Shown piece after piece: positions 34,486 through 43,835 of a stretch of 64,000 nucleotides of DNA. The stretch comes from Hamadaea sp. (GTDB lineage: Bacteria; Actinomycetota; Actinomycetes; Mycobacteriales; Micromonosporaceae). The position numbers and the translations under genes were made by a program. The notes beneath the pieces are model-generated. The model was not told where the DNA came from. It saw only the letters and a program-made list of their open reading frames with translations, and did not search any database. Each line of letters starts with the position of its first letter. The first letter of the stretch is position 1. Location: assembly GCF_013362815.1 (NCBI RefSeq), contig NZ_JABFVK010000026.1, positions 88,093 through 152,092 of the forward strand. The letters are read 5' to 3'.

Positions 34486-37353
34486 TCACTTGATCGCGTA
34501 AGCGCCGAGCACCGTCTGCTCGATGGTGCTGCCGTCGAGATCCGACGCCTTGACCCGGATGCTGACCGTCCCGTTGGTCTCCGCCACTCGCGGCACGCGG
34601 TAGGTCACGGCGAAATCCCCGCCGCCCTGGGCCGTCGCCTTCACCGGCTGCCAGGTGGTCCCGCCGTCAAAGCTGATCGACACCTCCAGGTCCGCGACGG
34701 TCGCGCTTTCGACGCTCTGGTGATACGCCGAAAGCCTGAGTTCGTGCTTGCCGCCGCCGGTGACCGCCCCGGTCGCGTCGAGCCCGGCGTCGTATCGCAG
34801 GAACAGCAGCGACTCGGACCGGCACAGGACGCGCGAACCTTGTGGACACCAGGTTCCCCGCTGCGGAGCTTGCGCCGCCGGGGCCCCCGAGGTGAAGCCC
34901 CACTTCGTCGTGGTGGCTCCATCGCTGGTGGATCCGGTCAACTCGTAGCGTTTCGCCTCCTCGGGCAGGTCGTAGACGGCACCCCAGAGGAAATCGTTGC
35001 CCTGCGCCAGTTCCTGGCCGTCGGCGTACATGTGCAGGTTCTCCGGCGCGAAGATGTACGCCCCGTTGACGATGCTCGGGCTCGCCCCGCTGACCAAGTG
35101 CAGGAGCGGATAGAAGGTGTTGCCCTGACGGCAGAACGAGCAGATGGTGACGCTGTTGTAGTACTCGCCGCCGTCGAAGTCGCCGGGCCGGGCTTCGAAG
35201 ACCCGGGCCGACAGCTCCGGCGCGCCGGGCACCAGCGGTCCGGTCCCCCACTGCTGGGCCCGGATCGGGCCGGCCCGGTCGACCACCTCGACGGTGAGCC
35301 GGCCCGGTTCGTCGCGCTGGACCCGGACGAGATCGGGCGAGACCGGCCCCTGGTAGGTGGTGTAACGGACGCCCTCGGTGACACCGACGAGCATCACGCC
35401 GCCCGTCGCGTTCTCGTTCCTGCGGAACGCCGAATAGGTCATCGTGTCGCGTACGCCGGGCGAACCGGCCAGCGTCGTCTGCACCTCGGCGAGCTGGCTG
35501 TCGGTGATCTTCGTATGCAGGGCGGCCGGGATCTGCCCTTCCTGGTACAGATGCAGGTTGTAGACGTACGGGCTGATCTGCGACGACCCGGTCACCTCGA
35601 TCTTGACCGGCCCGGTACGCATCATCCCAAGCAGCTGCTCCGCCTCGGCGTGGGTGACCGCGGCGTACGGGAGCTCGGGGCGGCCCTGCGAGGGCTGAGT
35701 CCAGAAGGCGGGCAGGATCGGCAGGTAGTTGCACACCATGGTGGGCCACGGCCCGTTGCTGGCGACCGGATCGACGAGTACGCCGACAGCCCCGGCCGCC
35801 TTGGCCCGGTCGAGGGCCGGTGTGCCGAGGTCGCAGATCCCGCCGAGTTTGTCGTCGTCGATCTGCAGCAGCACGAGTTTGCCCCGCGCGTCGATCTTGG
35901 CGAGGTCTTCGGCCCGGCCGAGGCCGCCGTCCACCAGTTCGACGGTCTGCTGCCCAGTGAAGTGCGCGAAGGACCGATCGACCTGATAGATGTTGCCGGC
36001 CTGAATCGCCGCCAACGGCCGCTTGGTTGGCTTGACGACCCTCATGCGTACGTAGGGCTCGCCGAGGATCCAGTTCTGGCCGAGGTGGAAACTGCCCACC
36101 GTGATCGGAGCGCTCGGCACCGCCCAGTAGTTGGCGTGCCCGTACATCGTGAACACCATCGAGACGCCGCCGACTCCGTTGGCGAAGCTGCGATAGGTCA
36201 ACAGGGTGCCGTTGTAGATCTCGCTCGGCCGGGGCGTCTCCACGGTCAGCCGCTGAGCCGAGTCACCGTCGGTCGTGATGGTGATGTTCCGGTCGACGGT
36301 GAACTCCGGGATCTCCACGGTGAAGATCTGGTCGAGGCCCGCGAGCCGGAAGGTCATCAAGCCGCCCGCCTCGTAGACGCCGGCCGGCACCTGGAACTTC
36401 GCCTCGTATCCCGTGCACGGGTTCACCGTCACGCACCGCAGCTCCTGCAGGTCGAACGGCGTACCGACCGCCGACCCGCCGACCTGCGCCAAGGTGGGTT
36501 CGGCGAACAGGCACATGGTCGCCGTCATGGCACCGCACAACTGTGGCTCCGCGCCGCTGGGTGCGTCGACGACCCAGGTGACGTCGAACAACGGCTGACC
36601 GGTGTCGTTCTGCGGCGCCATGATCGGGGAACGATGACCGGTCGGCCAGAGACCGAGTACGCCGTGCTCCAACCGGGGCGCGACACCGCGTACGAGATAG
36701 TCGGTGAGCGCTCCGGCCGAGCCGGACGGTGCGATCGCCGCCCAGAACTTGGCCGCTTGACCGGCGTCGACGCGCACGTCGACCGTTCCGGCCTCCTGGT
36801 GTGCGGCCGCGACGGATGCGCCGGGCAGGACGGACGCGGCTTGGGTCAGCGCCGCGACGTCCATCCCGGAACCGAACTTGACCGTCATCGACAGCGACGT
36901 GTCACCGGCCGCCGACCGTTTCGCCAGCCACAGCACGTCGAAGGTGTTGCGGTCGACGACACCGGCTTCGACCAGTCCCCCGGCGTCGGCGGGCAGCGCG
37001 ATCACGCTGGTGGTCGCCGAGTCCGCGCCGAACTTGGCTCGGACGTCGACGGCGGGAATCGTGCCGTCGGCGCGTTGAGCCGCCGTGGCGGTGACGGTGT
37101 AGCGGCTGCCGGTCTGTTGCAGGGCGACTCGATCACCGGTGATCAGCGTCGTCGCGTACGCCGTCGCGGTGAGCCCCGGCAGCGACAGCCCGCCTTCCGT
37201 GGTTGCCGCCGTGCCGGTGGGGCTGGTGACGGCCGGATCTGCCGTGGCGGCGGTAGCGGCGCTTAAGCCGAGGAGGACGGCCGCGGATGCGACCACAAGT
37301 CTGCGGTATGCCCGGATCACGGGACGGCTCCTTAGGCTCGTCGGGTTCGTCAT
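34486..37353 (-). CDS. large secreted protein with PA-like domain, no catalytic triad
   Basis: A 955-residue secreted protein. A signal peptide ends near AATAATADPA. The early phrase ATAYATTLITGDRVALQQTG is the prodomain-proximal pattern typical of actinobacterial S8 peptidases, yet no D/H/S subtilisin motifs are present. A protease-associated-type segment follows in the middle (KLVLLQIDDDKLGGICDLG, AKAAGAVGVLVDPVAS). The C-terminus is Ig-like (LEVSISFDGGTTWQPVKA, FAVTYRVP). ATG 37353 lies one base after the stop of the S8 protease and is preceded by GGTGG, so translation is probably coupled; GTG 37362 is the alternative. It may be a non-catalytic partner or substrate carrier for the protease. 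Confidence 0.75.
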   Translation of the reverse strand: MTNPTSLRSRPVIRAYRRLVVASAAVLLGLSAATAATADPAVTSPTGTAATTEGGLSLPGLTATAYATTLITGDRVALQQTGSRYTVTATAAQRADGTIPAVDVRAKFGADSATTSVIALPADAGGLVEAGVVDRNTFDVLWLAKRSAAGDTSLSMTVKFGSGMDVAALTQAASVLPGASVAAAHQEAGTVDVRVDAGQAAKFWAAIAPSGSAGALTDYLVRGVAPRLEHGVLGLWPTGHRSPIMAPQNDTGQPLFDVTWVVDAPSGAEPQLCGAMTATMCLFAEPTLAQVGGSAVGTPFDLQELRCVTVNPCTGYEAKFQVPAGVYEAGGLMTFRLAGLDQIFTVEIPEFTVDRNITITTDGDSAQRLTVETPRPSEIYNGTLLTYRSFANGVGGVSMVFTMYGHANYWAVPSAPITVGSFHLGQNWILGEPYVRMRVVKPTKRPLAAIQAGNIYQVDRSFAHFTGQQTVELVDGGLGRAEDLAKIDARGKLVLLQIDDDKLGGICDLGTPALDRAKAAGAVGVLVDPVASNGPWPTMVCNYLPILPAFWTQPSQGRPELPYAAVTHAEAEQLLGMMRTGPVKIEVTGSSQISPYVYNLHLYQEGQIPAALHTKITDSQLAEVQTTLAGSPGVRDTMTYSAFRRNENATGGVMLVGVTEGVRYTTYQGPVSPDLVRVQRDEPGRLTVEVVDRAGPIRAQQWGTGPLVPGAPELSARVFEARPGDFDGGEYYNSVTICSFCRQGNTFYPLLHLVSGASPSIVNGAYIFAPENLHMYADGQELAQGNDFLWGAVYDLPEEAKRYELTGSTSDGATTTKWGFTSGAPAAQAPQRGTWCPQGSRVLCRSESLLFLRYDAGLDATGAVTGGGKHELRLSAYHQSVESATVADLEVSISFDGGTTWQPVKATAQGGGDFAVTYRVPRVAETNGTVSIRVKASDLDGSTIEQTVLGAYAIK

Positions 37354-37354
37354 G

Positions 37355-40087
37355 TCAGCCACCGGCCCTGGTCAGGACCCAGTCGTGGGTGACGATCGCG
37401 TTCTTGACCACCGGAACGGTCGCGGTGGCGCTCGTGTAGGTGGCGGAACTGGCGGTGAGTTCCGTCGGCCCGGTCGCACTGCTGAACAGCCAGTACAGGC
37501 CGTCGCCGACGTTCGGGTCGACGGGCGTCGTCACCGTGGTGGCGGACTCCTGCGGACGGGCGGTACGCGCGACGGTCGCGTACACCGGCGCACCGGTGTT
37601 GTCCTGGGCGTAGCCGACGACGAGCCCGCCGTCGGTCACGACACAGGTGTGCGTACCGACGAAGATGTCGTCGAGAGCCCACCAATTGCCGTTGCGGCCC
37701 TGGTAATGGAACCGGACTCGGACGTCGGAGCGATGCGCGGCCTGCGGCAGCGCGACGGTGACGCGGCCGAAGGCGGTGCCGGTGGTCTTCTGCCAGACGT
37801 TCGTCCAGGTCTTGCCGCCGTCGACGCTGACCTCCACGTCGGCCCGCTGGCTGCTCGAACCGTAATACGCAGTGTCGAAGCCGAGCTGCGGACTGTCCTG
37901 TTGCGACAGATCGAAGGCCGGCGAGGTGAGCGTCGTGTCGAAGCGCTTGCTGCCCGCGTACGCCGCGTCGGCGATGGCGAACCGGCCACCGGCGTCGTTG
38001 GGCGCGGTGCGATAGCCGGGATTGTCGAAGCGCCAGGCGGGCTGGCCCGACGTCGTCCACCCGTCGGTCGGGCCGCCGGTCCAGCCGGTGAAGTCTTCGC
38101 TGGTCCCGTTCCATCGGTATCCCGGAGCGGTGCAGCTCATCTGATCTGCGGTCAGCGAGACGTCGTAGGTGAGGTCGGCATCGCCGAGCTGCACCGTGCG
38201 GTCGCCATTGGCGTACCCGTCATACTGCGGGAACACGTGCACCCGGTACGCACTCGAAGCAGGCAGCCGCACGCTGTATCGGCCGGTGACGGGGTCGGTG
38301 AAGATCGGCCCTTCGGTGTAGCCGTCGATGGTGAGCTTGGCGTAGAGCGGCCAGCCGTGGCCCGATCCATCGGTGACCGTCCCGCTGACCGTCTTGAAGG
38401 GCAGGCCGACGAGTTTGACGTCGAGGGTGGTCGTGACGTCCTGGTCGATCTGCGCGGTGAGGCTGGGGATCTCGTAGCCGTACTTCTGCACCGTGATGTC
38501 GTAGGTGCCGATCGGCAGGACTCCGGATCGGAAGGTGCCGTCGGTGGCGGTGTTCAGCTGCCGGTTCACCGGGCCGGTGACGTTGACCCGGGCTCCGGCG
38601 ATCGGCGTACCGGCGGTGTCGGTGACGGTTCCGGCCACTCGCCCGACCGCGCCGATGGGCGCGGATTTTAGGAGCGCCAACGCATCCAGGCGACCCTGGC
38701 CGAAGACGTTGTTGTCGGCGTCGGTCCCGCCGCATTGACCGTCCGGGCTGTCGACAGCCGTCCCGTCGAGCAGGGCCCGGGTCTCGTCGATGTCGCCCAC
38801 CAACGCACCGGCCGCCGACCACAGTAGAGCGATCGTGCCCGCGACGTGCGGGGTGGCCATCGACGTCCCGTCCCAGGCCTCGTAACGGTTGCCGGGCAGG
38901 CTGGACAGGATCGACGATCCGGGAGCCGAGATGTCCGGCTTGATCGCGCCGTCCTGGCCGGAGCCGCGCGAGGAGAAGTCGGCGATCGCGTTGTTCGAGT
39001 CGTACGCCCCGACCGAATAGTTGATCACTCGGCTTCCCGGCGAGCCGCTCGTCTGGCAGGCCGGGCCGGAGTTGCCGTTGGCGAAGATGCCGAAGATGCC
39101 CGACGCGGTCCACGCCAGGCTGATGTCTTCGAGGATCGGCTCGTCGCTCGGAGTCGTGGAACCCCAGGAGTTGTTGACGATGTTCGGCCGCTTGCTCGCG
39201 TCCGGGTTCTGTCCGTTGAGATCGGTCGGCTCCAGCATCCACTGGCCGGACGCGATCAGCGCGGTGTCGTCGGGGCAGCAGCCGTTCGCGGTGATCCACT
39301 TCGCGCCGGGGGCGACGCCGATCTGGTGACCCGCGCCGTCGTCGCCGACCATCGTGCCCATCGTGTGGGTGCCGTGGCCATGGCCGTCGCAGGGGACGGG
39401 ACCGCAGGTGCCGGCCGCGTCGAACCAGTTGTAGTTGTGGTCGAACGTGCCGTCGCCGTTGTTGCCCCGGTACTGACGCACCAACGCCGGGTGGTCGAAC
39501 TGCGTACCAGTGTCAATGCTGGCGACGGTGATGCCCTCGCCGTGGACGCCGTATTGAGCCCACACCTCGTCGGCGTGAATGTTGGCCACGCCCCACTCCA
39601 CCGCGCCGGTCGCGGTCGCCGCGGAGGCCGTGACCTTGGGCGGCTCGACCTTGAACGAGGGCGAGACCGACGCGACCTCAGCCCGCGTGGCCAGCGCCTC
39701 GACCAGCGCGCGCTTGCCGCCGGTCACCTTGATGGCGTTGGTGGCCCAGAAGCTCTGGTATTTCACGCCCGCGGAGTCGAGCGTCCCGCGGACCGAACGC
39801 TGGCTGGACGCGGCCGTCTGCTTCAGCGCCGCAGCGACGGCCGTGCCGCGCGCGTTCCAGTCCTTGATGGACGCGGCCTTCGTCAGATCCGCCTTGGCCT
39901 CGAACGCGATCCAGAAGTCCGCGCGGTCCCGGGCTTCCAGCTGCTTGCGCAGGTCAGGTCGAATCTTCGACGCCTTGTCGGTACGCGGACCGGCAACGGC
40001 GGGCGTGGTGACGGTCATCGCCAAGGTAGTCGCCAGGACAGCCAGCACGGCTGCGGCGGTTCGCCGTCTGGGGGATGGGACGGACAT
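37355..40087 (-). CDS. secreted subtilisin-family (S8) serine protease
   Basis: A 910-residue preproprotease. The signal peptide is MSVPSPRRRTAAAVLAVL onward to AVAG. The inhibitor-like propeptide follows. Catalytic residues are Asp192 in ASIDTGTQFDH, His238 in GHGHGTHTMGT and Ser409 in GTSMATPHVAG. Downstream lie two carboxypeptidase-regulatory-like repeats (AGTVTDTAGTPIAGARVNVT, SGTVTDGSGHGWPLYAKLTI) and an Ig/MAM-type region (FDTAYYGSSSQRADVEVSVD). ATG 40087 is preceded by AAGGTGAGG. It is followed after one base by the non-catalytic secreted protein. Probably an extracellular or wall-linked protease. Confidence 0.93.
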   Translation of the reverse strand: MSVPSPRRRTAAAVLAVLATTLAMTVTTPAVAGPRTDKASKIRPDLRKQLEARDRADFWIAFEAKADLTKAASIKDWNARGTAVAAALKQTAASSQRSVRGTLDSAGVKYQSFWATNAIKVTGGKRALVEALATRAEVASVSPSFKVEPPKVTASAATATGAVEWGVANIHADEVWAQYGVHGEGITVASIDTGTQFDHPALVRQYRGNNGDGTFDHNYNWFDAAGTCGPVPCDGHGHGTHTMGTMVGDDGAGHQIGVAPGAKWITANGCCPDDTALIASGQWMLEPTDLNGQNPDASKRPNIVNNSWGSTTPSDEPILEDISLAWTASGIFGIFANGNSGPACQTSGSPGSRVINYSVGAYDSNNAIADFSSRGSGQDGAIKPDISAPGSSILSSLPGNRYEAWDGTSMATPHVAGTIALLWSAAGALVGDIDETRALLDGTAVDSPDGQCGGTDADNNVFGQGRLDALALLKSAPIGAVGRVAGTVTDTAGTPIAGARVNVTGPVNRQLNTATDGTFRSGVLPIGTYDITVQKYGYEIPSLTAQIDQDVTTTLDVKLVGLPFKTVSGTVTDGSGHGWPLYAKLTIDGYTEGPIFTDPVTGRYSVRLPASSAYRVHVFPQYDGYANGDRTVQLGDADLTYDVSLTADQMSCTAPGYRWNGTSEDFTGWTGGPTDGWTTSGQPAWRFDNPGYRTAPNDAGGRFAIADAAYAGSKRFDTTLTSPAFDLSQQDSPQLGFDTAYYGSSSQRADVEVSVDGGKTWTNVWQKTTGTAFGRVTVALPQAAHRSDVRVRFHYQGRNGNWWALDDIFVGTHTCVVTDGGLVVGYAQDNTGAPVYATVARTARPQESATTVTTPVDPNVGDGLYWLFSSATGPTELTASSATYTSATATVPVVKNAIVTHDWVLTRAGG

Positions 40088-40418
40088 GGAGGGGTGCCTC
40101 ACCTTCCGGGGGTTTGGGGGGTGACGGTCTACAGCGGCACGTAGCGGTCGGGGGACGGAGCGTCCGGCTCGCGGCTTTGCCGATCCCGCTCATCAGGGTT
40201 CGTCGTACGCTCGTCTTCGGCGGGCGTCGCCTGGCTTTGGTCGCCCTCGTCGCGATCTGGCATGGTCAGCATCCTGATCAAGACGGGCTGGAATCGCGAT
40301 ACCTAGAGCTGGTGAAAGAACTCCCGTTGATCATGGGTGGCCATGATCAGCGGAAGATTCGCGGTGCCATAACCCCACATTTTCTCCGTTGATCTCCGCC
40401 AAGACACGATCAACGGGC
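40088..40418. other. intergenic region with short dispersed-repeat copy
   Basis: This 331-base gap separates the S8 protease start from the end of the LuxR/AAA regulator. It must hold the protease promoter, but I saw no convincing -35/-10 pair. Its main feature is the repeat copy at 40323-40394. No credible ORF is present. Confidence 0.5.
40323..40394 (+). repeat. dispersed palindromic repeat, short copy B
   Basis: This copy aligns to the 3' half of copy A (12112-12242), from CCCGTTGATCATGGGTGGCC through GATCAGCGGAAGATTCGC and GGTGCCATAACCCC to CTCCGTTGATC, then TCCGCC. The 5' half of the 131-bp form is absent. Confidence 0.7.
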
Positions 40419-43355
40419 TCAGCCCGACGCCCCCGAAGTAGGGCCGACGACGACACCCGCCGCGATCGCCTTCGCCGTCAACGTCGTACGCGAAGTGGCG
40501 TCTAGCTTCCGCATGGCCGACTTCAACTGACTGGCGACGGTGTGGTGCGAGCGATGCAGACGACGCGCGATCTCCTGATTCGTGCAGCCCTCGGCGGCCA
40601 GTTCGACCACCTCGATCTCCCGGGGCGACAAGTCCGAGCCGTAGCCCTTACGCCCGCCACGCCACGTACGCGGCACCGGCATCCCGTGTTCGCGCAGCGT
40701 ACGCGCGACTCGGTCGACGTCACCTCCGGCGGGTAGCGACGCGAAGGAGGTCAGAACATCGGCGAGCATCCCCATGCCTTCCACCGAAGCACCCGCCCGG
40801 ATCAGGTTCAGCGCCTGTCGTTCGCGGGCCAACGCGGCGTCATACGGACGCGGCAACGCCGCCCAGACTTCGGCTGATCGTCCGTAAAGGACAGCCGCGT
40901 ACTCACCGTCCGCTTCGGCCAGCACCGCACGGCATTCGGCGACCGCTGCAGACGGCGCGGGCATGTGCCGGTCGGCCAAGCCACTTTCGAAGTCTCTGAC
41001 CAGGTCGCGGGCATCAGCTAGGGCACCGGCGGCGATCAGCGCGCGTACCCGAGCGGGGACGATCTCGGTCCCCCAGATCCAGATCCCCTTGTCCGCGATG
41101 ATGGCGCAAGCCTCGGCGGAGGCCTCCACCGCCAGGTCCGGCCGGCCCTCCTCCAGCCTGATCCGGGTCAAGGCCGCCGAGGCTTCGGCGAGGAACTCCC
41201 CTGCGTCGGAGTCGCGCAGTGCCTCGATGACGCGTTCGAGTTCGCGCGCCGCCGCCGGCATCCGCCCGGACGCCAGCTGCAACAGCCCGCCGATCAGCGC
41301 CGGCTCCAAGCGGCTGACCGGTGGCACGTCGTCCTTGCCTGCCAGGATCGCCGCGCGTTCGGCCAGCTCAGACCAGTTTCCGGTCATCCAGTCCAGGTGC
41401 AGCTGCGAGCCGAGAATGAGGTCTGCCAACCGCGCCTGCTCGTACTCCTCCGCGAGCCGGCGGGCGTCCGCGAGCCAACGGGCCGCTTCGGCGTACCGGC
41501 CCCAGCGCAACGCCGCGTGGCCGACGTTGAGCCGGCCCACGGTGATGACCCGCCGGTCCCGGCCCGCGCCCGCCTCGCCGGGAATGCGCTCGGCCGCCGC
41601 CCAGCCACGCTGGTCGCCCAGCGTCAGCAGCACACCGGCTCGGCCCGCGTGAATTCGCAGGCGATCGGAGGGCTCCAGGCCCGCGGCCAGTTCCGCCGCA
41701 CGATCCAGCCACACCACATGCTCAGACACGGGTACGCGACCACGGGGCAGGCCGAGCACGAGCATGGCCAGAGCAGCAGACACGTCCGTTCGAGCCAGAT
41801 GCGGCAGGGCACGCTCCATCTCGGAGCGGGCGCCGCCGTAATCCTCCAGGTCGTTGAGGATGCGGGCCAACTGAAACCGCAGATCCGCTTGTACGCCGGG
41901 CGCAAGTCGTGACTCGTCAAGTCGCCGGCGCAGCAACTCGGCCACGTCCCGCCGCCGTTTCGTGCCCATGAGCGAACCGAGCGGCAGCCGGTCGACCAAC
42001 GCCGACAGCTCCAGGACCGGCACCTCGCCGTTGATCAGCACGTCACACAGCACCGCACCGGCCGTCGCCTCGTCACCGGTCTGCACCGCGACCTCGACGG
42101 TGAGTCCGGCGTACTTGCGCCACCGTTGGAGGTCGCCGGCCCGGCGGAAGTGATTCGCCAGTTGCGCCAACGGCGGCGGCGTCACCGTCTCCAACGTGGC
42201 ACCGGCCCGTTCGTGCAGCGTACGCCGCTCGCGGTCCGGGATCGCGTCGTAGATCGCGCGGCCCGCCAGCACATGGCGGAACGACAACCGGTGCCGGTCG
42301 CGTACGTGCAGAAGGCGGTGCGCCGTCGCCTCGGCGACCCCGGTCTCGAACTCCACCGAGGACAGCCCACTGATCTGCCGCAAATGGCTCTCGGCGACCG
42401 GCTCCGCAACCACGGCGGCGGCTCGCAGCACTGCCTGCGTCGCCATCATGAGCTGACCGGCATGTTCGAGGACGGTGTCCCGAACCGTCGGCGGCACGAC
42501 GATCTCCTCCAACGGCAGGCGCTTCCAGACCCCCACGTGCCGGATGACATCGCCCCGGCCCGCCATCAGGCGTACCCACTCCTCGACGGCGAGCGGCACA
42601 CCATCGGTATGCACATGCAGATGCCGCGCGAACCCGTCCGACACGGGCGCACCGGCCAGCATCGACGACGCCAACGCCGCAGTCTCGGCCTGTCCCAACG
42701 GTTCCAGCACCAGTCGCAGACGTGAACGATGAGGCCGTAACAGCGCCGAGAGCCGCCGGAGCCACGAGTCGTCTACGAGATCCTCGGGCCGGTACGCCAC
42801 GACGAGGCTCAGCCCGGCACCCTCCCGATTGGCCAAGAACAGCAGGAACTCCCTGGTCGCATCGTCCGACCATTGTGCGTCGTCCACCACGAGGAGCGTG
42901 ACGCCGAGCTTGTCGACCAGTTCAGCGAGCGCCCGCAACACCCGATGGCGCGCAGCGGTCGCATCTTCCGCTGGCTCGAGCGCCGGTGGCAACTCTCCGG
43001 CCCACTCCGGGAACAACGGCCGCAACGCGCCCGCCAACGGGCTCAGCTCAAGTGGCGCGAGCGTACCGATGCCCAGCGCCAGCACAGCATCCACGATCGG
43101 GCCGAGCGTGCACGGTTCACGCAGCGGAGGACAAGTCGCGGTCAGCGCGGTGACCGAACCGTCCGCAGTCGCCAGGAACTCCTCCAGCAGACGCGTCTTG
43201 CCGATCCCAGCCTCGCCCTCGACGAGCACCAACGCGGCCGGAGTGCCGACGACCTCAGCGAGTCGGGCCAACTCCGAGTCACGACCGACCAGCGCCGGGG
43301 ACGAGACCTCGGCCGCGCCGGAGGACGTCTCGTATGCCGCTGCTTGCCGGCTCAT
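40419..43355 (-). CDS. large LuxR-family AAA regulator (LAL type)
   Basis: A 978-residue regulator. Walker A is VEGEAGIGKTRLLEEF and the Walker B-like strand is TLLVVDDAQWSDDA. The central 500 residues are helical repeats of TPR type. The C-terminal LuxR helix-turn-helix is LSPREIEVVELAAEGCTNQE, IARRLHRSHHTVASQLKSAM. The start at 43355 has GGAGGCGGGAG just upstream; the open frame extends 22 codons further. It is paralogous to the regulator at 1-1119 and more distantly to that at 58864. LAL regulators act as ATP-dependent activators of specific clusters; the target is unknown. Confidence 0.9.
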   Translation of the reverse strand: MSRQAAAYETSSGAAEVSSPALVGRDSELARLAEVVGTPAALVLVEGEAGIGKTRLLEEFLATADGSVTALTATCPPLREPCTLGPIVDAVLALGIGTLAPLELSPLAGALRPLFPEWAGELPPALEPAEDATAARHRVLRALAELVDKLGVTLLVVDDAQWSDDATREFLLFLANREGAGLSLVVAYRPEDLVDDSWLRRLSALLRPHRSRLRLVLEPLGQAETAALASSMLAGAPVSDGFARHLHVHTDGVPLAVEEWVRLMAGRGDVIRHVGVWKRLPLEEIVVPPTVRDTVLEHAGQLMMATQAVLRAAAVVAEPVAESHLRQISGLSSVEFETGVAEATAHRLLHVRDRHRLSFRHVLAGRAIYDAIPDRERRTLHERAGATLETVTPPPLAQLANHFRRAGDLQRWRKYAGLTVEVAVQTGDEATAGAVLCDVLINGEVPVLELSALVDRLPLGSLMGTKRRRDVAELLRRRLDESRLAPGVQADLRFQLARILNDLEDYGGARSEMERALPHLARTDVSAALAMLVLGLPRGRVPVSEHVVWLDRAAELAAGLEPSDRLRIHAGRAGVLLTLGDQRGWAAAERIPGEAGAGRDRRVITVGRLNVGHAALRWGRYAEAARWLADARRLAEEYEQARLADLILGSQLHLDWMTGNWSELAERAAILAGKDDVPPVSRLEPALIGGLLQLASGRMPAAARELERVIEALRDSDAGEFLAEASAALTRIRLEEGRPDLAVEASAEACAIIADKGIWIWGTEIVPARVRALIAAGALADARDLVRDFESGLADRHMPAPSAAVAECRAVLAEADGEYAAVLYGRSAEVWAALPRPYDAALARERQALNLIRAGASVEGMGMLADVLTSFASLPAGGDVDRVARTLREHGMPVPRTWRGGRKGYGSDLSPREIEVVELAAEGCTNQEIARRLHRSHHTVASQLKSAMRKLDATSRTTLTAKAIAAGVVVGPTSGASG

Positions 43356-43455
43356 CTCCCGCCTCCAACCCGGACTCTCAACGATCTTGACGCAAGTCGA
43401 GGCCCGAGTAAACAGCTCCATCCCCTCGCGGCAACGTCGAAGCGCATTGCGCTTT

Positions 43456-43521
43456 CATGATCGAGTCAGCAAAAACTGTCGAAATCGGCTCCCCACGACA
43501 GTTTTTGGTGACTCGATCATG
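43456..43521. repeat. 26-bp inverted repeat abutting SUKH relic
   Basis: CATGATCGAGTCAGCAAAAA plus CTGTCG (43456-43481) is the reverse complement of 43496-43521 with one mismatch, around a 14-base loop. The stems contain a five-base A or T run. The right arm includes the ATG at 43519 of the relic downstream. Confidence 0.75.
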
Positions 43522-43821
43522 AAGACGCCGCCGACCTCCGCCGTCGCCGGAGCGTCAGGAGCGCTGGCCCGGCCGTTTCCCCTGACGGCCCGACATGAGT
43601 GGCGGAGTGGCCCGGCCAATGATCCGCTGGCGGGCCACGACGGCCTCTTTCAGTTGGGCACTGATGGCTGCGATACCAATTGGTTTCTAGTCGTCAATGG
43701 GCCCGCGCGGGGCACGGTCTGGTTCATCGACGATGTGGTCGCTTGTCCGGCGCTCGACGGGCGGTCGGGGTTCGCTGCATGGGTGGCTGAGTGGAACGTG
43801 GATCCCGCCCCGCTTCGGTGA
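43519..43821 (+). pseudogene. 3' remnant of a SUKH (SMI1/KNR4) immunity-type gene
   Basis: The frame reads LARPFPLTARHEW, then DGLFQLGTDGCDTNWFLVVN, GPARGTVWFIDD and FAAWVAEW. This is the C-terminal half of SMI1/KNR4 (SUKH) proteins, which are immunity proteins for polymorphic toxins. The N-terminal half is missing: only about 17 unrelated codons lie between the inverted repeat and the homologous part. The gene appears truncated by the event that placed the inverted repeat. No toxin gene is adjacent. The ATG at 43519 gives 100 residues, though expression is doubtful. Confidence 0.6.
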
Positions 43822-43835
43822 GGACGTGTGCGTTC

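Noticed and set aside
34377..34493. Small hydrophobic ORF between kdp and the secreted protein
   Set aside because: It has a helix-like segment but no ribosome-binding site and overlaps the terminator hairpin, so I do not list it as a gene.
34720..37266. Plus-strand frame of 848 codons opposite the secreted 955-residue protein
   Set aside because: Shadow of the minus-strand gene with unnatural Arg/Asp/His-rich composition and no motif.
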